Positions 8,124 to 12,175 of a stretch of 12,175 nt of DNA are shown piece after piece. Both the position numbers and the translations under genes were made by a program. The stretch is from Brevundimonas vancanneytii (lineage in GTDB: Bacteria > Pseudomonadota > Alphaproteobacteria > Caulobacterales > Caulobacteraceae). The stretch covers positions 1 to 12,175 of the forward strand of contig CAMCIP010000052.1 in the NCBI GenBank assembly GCA_945874855.1. The letters are read 5' to 3'. The stretch's first letter is position 1, and each line of letters opens with the position of its first letter. The notes under the pieces were generated by a model. That model was given only the letters and a program-made list of their open reading frames with translations, did not search any database and was not told the origin of the DNA.

Positions 8124-8681
8124 TCAGACCTGCATGATCTCCGCTTCCTTGACCTTCAGGGCCTCATCGATGCGCTTGATGGCGGCGTCCGTGTCCTTCT
8201 GGACCTCGGTCTCCATCCGCTTCTGGTCGTCCTGACTGATCTCGCCGGCCTTCTCGGCCTTCTTCAGGTCGTCGTTGGCGTCGCGACGGACATTGCGCAC
8301 AGCGATCTTCTGCTGCTCGGCGTATTTGGCGGCCAGCTTGGCCAGGTCGCGGCGGCGTTCCTCGGTCAGGGGCGGCACAGGGATGCGCAGGGTCTGGCCG
8401 TCGGTGATGGGGTTCAGGCCCAGGCCCGCCGACCGGATGGCCTTCTCGACGGCCACGACCATCGACTTGTCCCAGACGCTGACCGAGATCATCCGGGGCT
8501 CAGGCACGCTGATGGCCGCGACAGCATGGAGGGGCGAGGTGGAGCCATAGGCGTCGACCTGGACGGGATCCAGCAGACCGGCGTTGGCGCGACCGGTGCG
8601 CAGGCCCGCGAACTCCTCCTTCAGCGCGGACACGGCCTTGTCCATGCGGTCGCGATAGGATTTCAGGTCGGGCTTGGGCAT
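8124..8681 (-). CDS. frr: Ribosome recycling factor
   Basis: RRF works with EF-G to split the post-termination ribosome. The product is 185 residues, exactly the usual size. The N-terminal helix reads DRMDKAVSALKEEFAGLRTGRA (spanning about 11-32), the classic three-helix-bundle start; the central beta domain includes ISVPEPRMISVSVWDKS (about 57-73); and the C-terminal long helices include LTEERRRDLAKLAAKYAE (about 105-122), rich in charged residues that contact rRNA. The start is ATG with a GAGAG Shine-Dalgarno 7 nt upstream. It follows pyrH by 29 nt, the near-universal pyrH-frr pairing. Confidence 0.98.
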   Translation of the reverse strand: MPKPDLKSYRDRMDKAVSALKEEFAGLRTGRANAGLLDPVQVDAYGSTSPLHAVAAISVPEPRMISVSVWDKSMVVAVEKAIRSAGLGLNPITDGQTLRIPVPPLTEERRRDLAKLAAKYAEQQKIAVRNVRRDANDDLKKAEKAGEISQDDQKRMETEVQKDTDAAIKRIDEALKVKEAEIMQV

Positions 8682-8710
8682 CGAAAAACTCTCGCTTCTT
8701 CTTGATCTTC

Positions 8711-9454
8711 TCAGTCGGACGTTTCGGCGTGCTGAATGACGGTGAAGGTCCCCTCGCCCGTCAGGGTCCGGCGCAGGGAGTTCTCCTCGCGGATGGAGAA
8801 CACCACGATCGGGATGCTGGAGTCACGCATCAGCGCGATGGCCGAGGCGTCCATGACCTTGAGGTCCCTCGCCAGCACGTCGTGATAGGTCAGGGTGTCA
8901 TAGCGGGTCGCGGCGGCGTCCTTCTTGGGATCAGCGGTATAGACGCCGTCGACGCTGGTGCCCTTGAGCAGGGCGTCGCAGCCCATTTCCGCGGCGCGCA
9001 GGGCAGCGCCGGAATCGGTGGTGAAGAAGGGCGCGCCCACGCCGGCGGCGAAGATCACGACGCGGCCCTTCTCCAGATGCCGCAGCGCGCGGCGGCGGAT
9101 GTAGGGCTCTGCCACCGCGTTCATGACAAGGGCGCTCTGCACCCGGGTCTGGACGCCGATCTTCTCCAGTGCCGCCTGCATCGCCAGGGCGTTCATCACC
9201 GTGGCCAGCATGCCCATGTAGTCAGCTGAGGCGCGGTCCATGTCGCCGGCGGCGCGGCTGAGGCCGCGGAAGATGTTGCCGCCGCCGATGACCAGGCAGA
9301 TCTGCACGCCGTCACGCGCCACATCGGCTACGGCCTCGGCCACCTTGGCCACGGTCTTCATGTCGATACCGTAGCCCTGATCGCCCATCAGGACCTCGCC
9401 GGAGACCTTCAGCAGGACCCGCCGGTAGCGGAACTCAGGCGCGGCAGACGGCAT
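8711..9454 (-). CDS. pyrH: Uridylate (UMP) kinase
   Basis: PyrH phosphorylates UMP to UDP with ATP. It is a hexameric amino-acid-kinase-family enzyme, normally activated by GTP and inhibited by UTP. The 247 residues show LLKVSGE (14-20) for ATP phosphate contacts, GGGNIFRG (57-64) and the following RASADYMGMLATVMNALA (75-92) that shapes the UMP site, TTDSGAALRA (145-154), and the nucleotide-binding DGVYTADPKKD (169-179). The ATG at 9454 gives the expected N-terminus, but no strong Shine-Dalgarno precedes it. It is separated from tsf by 127 nt that hold a terminator-like hairpin and a candidate promoter, so it probably heads its own transcription unit leading into frr, uppS and the envelope genes. 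Confidence 0.97.
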   Translation of the reverse strand: MPSAAPEFRYRRVLLKVSGEVLMGDQGYGIDMKTVAKVAEAVADVARDGVQICLVIGGGNIFRGLSRAAGDMDRASADYMGMLATVMNALAMQAALEKIGVQTRVQSALVMNAVAEPYIRRRALRHLEKGRVVIFAAGVGAPFFTTDSGAALRAAEMGCDALLKGTSVDGVYTADPKKDAAATRYDTLTYHDVLARDLKVMDASAIALMRDSSIPIVVFSIREENSLRRTLTGEGTFTVIQHAETSD

Positions 9455-9507
9455 GGCGAATCGGTCCGTGGAGGAACTGGGCGGGGCGTCGCCGGAATCG
9501 GCGTGTC

Positions 9508-9537
9508 CTTATAGACGAAGGGCGCGCCGGGCTTCAA
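9508..9537 (-). promoter_or_regulatory. Candidate pyrH promoter overlapping the tsf terminator hairpin
   Basis: On the minus strand, TTGAAG (9532-9537) and TATAAG (9508-9513) are separated by 18 nt. These match the sigma-70 hexamers at 4 of 6 and 5 of 6 positions, and the extended CTATAA core resembles the Caulobacter housekeeping -10 element. The -35 box lies in the loop and inner stem of the hairpin at 9520-9551. Transcription would begin around 9500, giving pyrH a leader of roughly 45 nt. The match was found by eye; chance hits of this quality occur in genomes, though less often at such GC. Confidence 0.4.
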
Positions 9538-9551
9538 AGCCCAACGCGCCC
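9520..9551 (-). terminator. tsf: Terminator-like hairpin after tsf
   Basis: The stem pairs 9520-9526 with 9545-9551 (7 bp, GGGCGCG/CGCGCCC). A 2x2 internal loop follows, then 9529-9533 pairs with 9538-9542 (5 bp), closed by a tetraloop. It lies 30 nt beyond the tsf stop, with TTCGTCTAT on its downstream side in the minus-strand transcript, a modest U-tract. Intrinsic terminators in high-GC alphaproteobacteria often have weak U-tracts, so this probably ends or attenuates the rpsB-tsf transcript. Partial readthrough into pyrH is possible. Confidence 0.55.
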
Positions 9552-9581
9552 CGCGGCGATTCAGGTGTCCGTCGAAACGGG

Positions 9582-10532
9582 TCAGGCGTCCTGTTTGGGT
9601 GCCATCATGGAGGCCACCTCGGACGCGAAGTCCGGGCCCTCGACCTTTTCGACGCCCTCGCCCAAGGCCAGGCGGACGAAGCCCGCCACGTGCAGGCCCG
9701 GCGCGCCCAGCTCCTTGCCCGTGTCGGCAACCAGCTGTTCGATGGTCACGTCGGGGTTCATGACGAAGGGCTGTTTGGTCAGCACGACATCCTTCTGGAA
9801 TTTGGCGATCTGGCCCGACACGATCTTCTCGATCATGTTGTCCGGACGGCCCTCTTCCTTGGCCTTTTCGGTCAGGACCTGACGTTCCTTCTCGACCGCG
9901 GCCGGGTCCAGGTCGTCGGTGTTGAGCGACAGGGGGGCCGTGGCCGCCACATGCATGGCGATCTTGCGACCCAGCTCACGCAGCGCCGCCTTGTCGCCGC
10001 CACCGTGCAGGGCGACCAGCACGCCGATGCGGCCGAGGCCCGGCGACACGGCGTTGTGGACGTAGGAGGCGACCACGCCTTCGTCGACCGACAGGCGGGC
10101 GGCGCGCCGGAGCTGCATGTTCTCGCCGACCGTGGCGATCAGCTGGGTGACCTCGTCCTGGACCGTCTTTCCGGTCTCCAGCTCGGCGCCGTGCAGGCCC
10201 TCGACCGAGGCATGTTCGAGACCCAGCAGGGCGAAGGCCTTGGCCGCGTTCTGGAACAGCTCGTTGCGGGCCACGAAGTCCGTCTCGGAGTTGAACTCGA
10301 TCGCCGCGCCGACCTCGCCGGCTCCGACTTCCTTCGAAGCCACGGCGACCAGGCCTTCCGCGGCGACGCGGTCGGCCTTCTTGGCGGCCTTGGACAGGCC
10401 CTTGGCGCGCAGCCAGTCGATGGCGGCGTTGATGTCGCCGTCAGTTTCCTGCAGCGCCTTCTTGCAGTCCATCATGCCGACGCCGGACTTGGCGCGCAGT
10501 TCCATGACGAGAGCGGCGGTGATCTCGGCCAT
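9582..10532 (-). CDS. tsf: Translation elongation factor Ts
   Basis: EF-Ts is the guanine nucleotide exchange factor of EF-Tu, releasing GDP so that EF-Tu can reload with GTP. The 316-residue length fits the long bacterial form. The N-terminal UBA-like domain spans about 1-42, with VMELRAKSGVGMMDCKKAL (9-27), the family signature. NSETDFVARNELF (81-93) holds the Asp-Phe pair (Asp85-Phe86) that displaces the EF-Tu magnesium ion. Two repeated core subdomains follow, and KQPFVMNPDVTIEQ near 253-266 belongs to the second. The ATG at 10532 has a strong AAGGAG 7 nt upstream. Rather than tight coupling to rpsB, there are 127 nt of structured RNA between them, so EF-Ts can be translated independently. 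Confidence 0.98.
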   Translation of the reverse strand: MAEITAALVMELRAKSGVGMMDCKKALQETDGDINAAIDWLRAKGLSKAAKKADRVAAEGLVAVASKEVGAGEVGAAIEFNSETDFVARNELFQNAAKAFALLGLEHASVEGLHGAELETGKTVQDEVTQLIATVGENMQLRRAARLSVDEGVVASYVHNAVSPGLGRIGVLVALHGGGDKAALRELGRKIAMHVAATAPLSLNTDDLDPAAVEKERQVLTEKAKEEGRPDNMIEKIVSGQIAKFQKDVVLTKQPFVMNPDVTIEQLVADTGKELGAPGLHVAGFVRLALGEGVEKVEGPDFASEVASMMAPKQDA

Positions 10533-10563
10533 CTTCGGTCTCCTTGGTCTTCAATGCGGGAAT

Positions 10564-10583
10564 GGCCGGGGGTTATCCCGGCC
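10564..10583 (-). promoter_or_regulatory. GC-rich hairpin in the rpsB-tsf intergenic RNA (second)
   Basis: A perfect 7-bp stem pairs 10564-10570 with 10577-10583 around a 6-nt loop. In the minus-strand transcript it stands about 30 nt before the tsf ATG and ahead of its Shine-Dalgarno. No U-tract follows, so it is not a standard intrinsic terminator. Its 10577-10583 arm has an identical copy at 10612-10618, so the 10564-10570 arm can pair with either. It may act as an attenuator, a processing site or an RNA stabiliser; the sequence alone cannot decide. Confidence 0.5.
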
Positions 10584-10614
10584 TGATGTCAGTTTCACGG
10601 TGGTCGGCAATCCC

Positions 10615-10648
10615 GGCCCACGACCCCGCCGAAGCGGGGCCATGGGCC
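10615..10648 (-). promoter_or_regulatory. Long UUCG-capped hairpin just after the rpsB stop
   Basis: Two 6-bp stems stack with a 3x3 internal loop: 10615-10620 pairs with 10643-10648, and 10624-10629 with 10634-10639. In the minus-strand transcript the loop is UUCG closed by C-G, an exceptionally stable tetraloop. It begins 11 nt after the rpsB stop. There is no U-tract, so it may be a weak terminator, a factor-dependent pause, or a 3'-end protector that lets S2 and EF-Ts mRNA levels differ. Confidence 0.55.
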
Positions 10649-10659
10649 GAGGGACACGG

Positions 10660-11559
10660 TCAGGCCGTGGTGGTCTCGGTCTCGGCGGCGGGCGCGTCTT
10701 CGGCGGCTGCCTCTTCCGCCGGAGCGGCTTCGGCGGTCGGCTCGGCGGCGGCCAGCATTTCCTCAGCGACCGGGTCGGCCTCGGCCGGAGGGGCCACGGC
10801 GACCGGCGCTTCACGCAGCATCGGCTCGTCCGGGTTCACCGCCGCGCCCAGATCCACGCCCGAGGCCGAGGCCCCGGCAGCCAGGCCGTCGAGGACGGCG
10901 TCGGCGATCAGGTCGCAATAGGTCTGGATGGCGCGGGCGGCGTCGTCATTGCCCGGGATCGGGAAGGTGATGCCGTCCGGATCGCAGTTGGTGTCGAGAA
11001 TGGCGATGACCGGGATGTTCAGCTTGCGGGCTTCCTGGATCGCGATCGCCTCCTTGTTGGTGTCGATCACGAACATGATGTCCGGCAGGCCGCCCATGTC
11101 CTTGATGCCGCCCAGCGACAGTTCCAGCTTGTCGCGCTCGCGCTGCAGGGTCAGCAGTTCCTTCTTGACCCGGCCCTCGCCGCCCGACTCCAGCAGGCTG
11201 TCCAGCTCGCGCAGGCGGGCGATGGAGCCCGACACGGTGCGCCAGTTGGTGAGCGTGCCGCCCAGCCAGCGGTTGTTCATATAGTACTGGGCGCAGCGCT
11301 TGGCGGCCTCGGCGATCGGATCCGACGCCTGACGCTTGGTGCCGACGAACAGCACCCGGCCGCCCTTGGCGGCGACTTCGCGCACGGCGACCAGGGCCTG
11401 GTGCAGCAGGGGGATCGACTGGGACAGGTCGATGATGTGGATGTTCGAGCGCGATCCGAAGATGTAGCGCTCCATCTTCGGGTTCCAGCGGTGCGTCTGG
11501 TGGCCGAAGTGGGCGCCCGCTTCGAGCAGGGTGCGCATGGAGAATTCAGGCAGAGCCAT
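10660..11559 (-). CDS. rpsB: 30S ribosomal protein S2
   Basis: S2 sits at the head-body junction of the small ribosomal subunit. From the ATG at 11559 it has 299 residues, longer than the 241 of E. coli. The core is unmistakable: LLEAGAHFGHQTHRWNPKM (11-29), RVLFVGTKRQA (68-78), NNRWLGGTLTNWRT (95-108) and PDIMFVIDTNKEAIAIQEA (159-177). The core ends near residue 227; residues 228-299 form a low-complexity Ala/Glu/Pro/Thr-rich acidic tail, as in several alphaproteobacteria. The open frame runs on for 65 codons upstream, but that part has no S2 homology and the chosen ATG follows AAAGGA at 10 nt. The gene heads the operon; S2 represses its own mRNA in E. coli, and the leader here could support the same. 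Confidence 0.98.
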   Translation of the reverse strand: MALPEFSMRTLLEAGAHFGHQTHRWNPKMERYIFGSRSNIHIIDLSQSIPLLHQALVAVREVAAKGGRVLFVGTKRQASDPIAEAAKRCAQYYMNNRWLGGTLTNWRTVSGSIARLRELDSLLESGGEGRVKKELLTLQRERDKLELSLGGIKDMGGLPDIMFVIDTNKEAIAIQEARKLNIPVIAILDTNCDPDGITFPIPGNDDAARAIQTYCDLIADAVLDGLAAGASASGVDLGAAVNPDEPMLREAPVAVAPPAEADPVAEEMLAAAEPTAEAAPAEEAAAEDAPAAETETTTA

Positions 11560-11595
11560 CTGCGGTAAGTCCTTTATCCGATTGATCCGCCGCAG
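11560..11595 (-). promoter_or_regulatory. rpsB: rpsB leader: start-proximal stem with the Shine-Dalgarno in its loop
   Basis: In the minus-strand transcript, CTGCGG (11590-11595) is fully complementary to CCGCAG (11560-11565), which ends directly before the rpsB ATG. The 24-nt loop contains the AAAGGA ribosome-binding site. Such a fold would present the Shine-Dalgarno in a loop while placing the base of the stem against the start codon, a plausible operator for S2 feedback. The stem is only 6 bp, so this is suggestive, not proven. Confidence 0.35.
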
Positions 11596-11775
11596 GCGCT
11601 TAAAGGCAGAAGCCCTCGGAACGGCCGGACCGGGATGTCTCCCCGACCCCGCCACGCCTGCGTGTGAAGTGCGCGCGGACATACGCGCCCCCCGGCCCGA
11701 ATGCAAGGGCGAGGTCGCCCCGTACGCGAAACGATGATATTCAGACGCCTGCAACCGGTGTGGGGAGGGCGGCGC
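11560..11775. other. Divergent intergenic region between rpsB and the plus-strand gene
   Basis: This 216-bp stretch must hold the promoter of rpsB on the minus strand and may hold that of the plus-strand gene at 11776. On the minus strand, TTGCAT (11701-11706) and TATGTC (11678-11683) are 17 nt apart, but each matches consensus at only 3 of 6 positions, so this is a weak candidate for the rpsB promoter. On the plus strand, GATATT (11735-11740) is -10-like but I see no partner -35. I see no riboswitch, tRNA or repeat here beyond the leader stem noted separately. Confidence 0.5.
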
Positions 11776-12175
11776 ATGCGCAGATCACTTGCGTGGACGC
11801 TGGGCGTCGTGGGCACGGCCGTCATGGCCGGTGTGGCCTGGACCCAGACAAGACCGCAGGCGCCGATCGATCCTTCGGCCCCGCCCGTCCCTTCGACAGT
11901 GATCCTGGCGCCCGACCAGGCCGACGCCGTCGCCGTTCGTCAGGCCCGGGCCGACCCCCTGGCGGTCCGGCTGCGGGACATGCTGGCCAAGAGCCCGGCC
12001 CGCGCCGCCTTGCCGCAGATCCAGGCCTCGACCGTGCCGGTTCTGGGGCCCGCCAATCCGGCCCTGCTCGCCACGGCGCGCTACTACCCCGGCGAGGACC
12101 AGTACACTCTGGTGGTCCGCGACGGCGGGACGATCATCGAGATCTTCGGCACGCGCCGGGCCCTGCGATCGCCCA
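11776..12175 (+). CDS. Unrecognised exported or membrane-anchored protein, 3' end beyond window
   Basis: An open frame of 133 codons runs from the ATG at 11776 to the window edge with no stop. GGGGAGGG lies 6 nt upstream, a strong Shine-Dalgarno; a GTG at 11758 in the same frame is a less likely start. Residues 1-23 (MRRSLAWTL, then a hydrophobic stretch) form a signal peptide or an N-terminal anchor. Residues 25-45 are Pro-rich, 50-75 are Ala/Arg-rich and probably helical, and 85-130 look like a small beta-rich domain: VPVLGP, ARYYPGEDQYTLVVRDG, IIEIFGTRRAL. I do not recognise the family. It diverges from rpsB and its codon use resembles that of its neighbours, so it is probably native chromosomal DNA. 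Confidence 0.8.
   Translation, partial: MRRSLAWTLGVVGTAVMAGVAWTQTRPQAPIDPSAPPVPSTVILAPDQADAVAVRQARADPLAVRLRDMLAKSPARAALPQIQASTVPVLGPANPALLATARYYPGEDQYTLVVRDGGTIIEIFGTRRALRSP

Noticed and set aside
10117..11568. A 483-codon plus-strand open frame opposite rpsB and tsf, and a 377-codon one at 9453-10586
   Set aside because: Both lie antisense to certain genes. In high-GC DNA the opposite strand of real genes often lacks stops. The translations are low-complexity His/Gly/Arg/Ala-rich with no recognisable domain.
11560..11754. 65-codon in-frame extension upstream of rpsB
   Set aside because: The ATG at 11559 has a good Shine-Dalgarno and starts the canonical S2 N-terminus; the extension has no S2 similarity and would span the leader.
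1..12175. Search for mobile elements, CRISPR repeats, toxin-antitoxin pairs, defence genes, tRNA or rRNA
   Set aside because: None is visible. Every stretch is accounted for by conserved core genes with uniform composition and short gaps, so I make no claim of a novel system here.

Overview
The window is high-GC DNA carrying a compact, essential housekeeping cluster. Eleven gene starts or genes run on the minus strand, and one incomplete gene runs on the plus strand at the right edge. Gene order and protein style point to an alphaproteobacterium, most likely Caulobacterales (Caulobacter/Brevundimonas type). The reasons are the order rpsB-tsf-pyrH-frr-uppS-cdsA-dxr-rseP-bamA-skp-lpxD-(fabZ), an S2 protein with a long Ala/Glu tail, a short single-PDZ RseP resembling Caulobacter MmpA, and the high GC. 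The genus is an inference from memory, not from a database search.

Layout, read in the direction of minus-strand transcription (right to left): rpsB (ribosomal protein S2) and tsf (EF-Ts) are separated by 127 nt holding two strong hairpins. A 127-nt gap after tsf holds a terminator-like hairpin and a candidate promoter. Then follow pyrH (UMP kinase), frr (ribosome recycling factor), uppS (undecaprenyl diphosphate synthase), cdsA (CDP-diacylglycerol synthase), dxr (DXP reductoisomerase), rseP/mmpA (site-2 protease), bamA (outer-membrane protein insertase), skp/ompH (periplasmic chaperone), lpxD (lipid A acyltransferase) and the first nine complete codons of a gene whose position fits fabZ. From pyrH onward the genes are 0-32 nt apart or overlap (TGATG at uppS/cdsA, ATGA at cdsA/dxr and lpxD/fabZ), which suggests one long, translationally coupled transcription unit.

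Functionally the cluster joins translation (S2, EF-Ts, RRF), pyrimidine nucleotide supply (UMP kinase) and envelope construction. Dxr makes isoprenoid precursors, UppS turns them into the undecaprenyl carrier, CdsA supplies phospholipid precursors, RseP does intramembrane proteolysis, BamA and Skp assemble outer-membrane proteins, and LpxD builds lipid A.

The plus-strand gene at 11776 diverges from rpsB across a 216-bp intergenic region. It encodes the first 133 residues of an exported or membrane-anchored protein that I do not recognise. I found no mobile element, CRISPR array, tRNA, rRNA or defence system. The region is ordinary core genome. The more interesting signals are non-coding: hairpins that could pair in mutually exclusive ways between rpsB and tsf, a terminator hairpin that overlaps a possible pyrH promoter, and an rpsB leader whose ribosome-binding site lies in the loop of a start-proximal stem.
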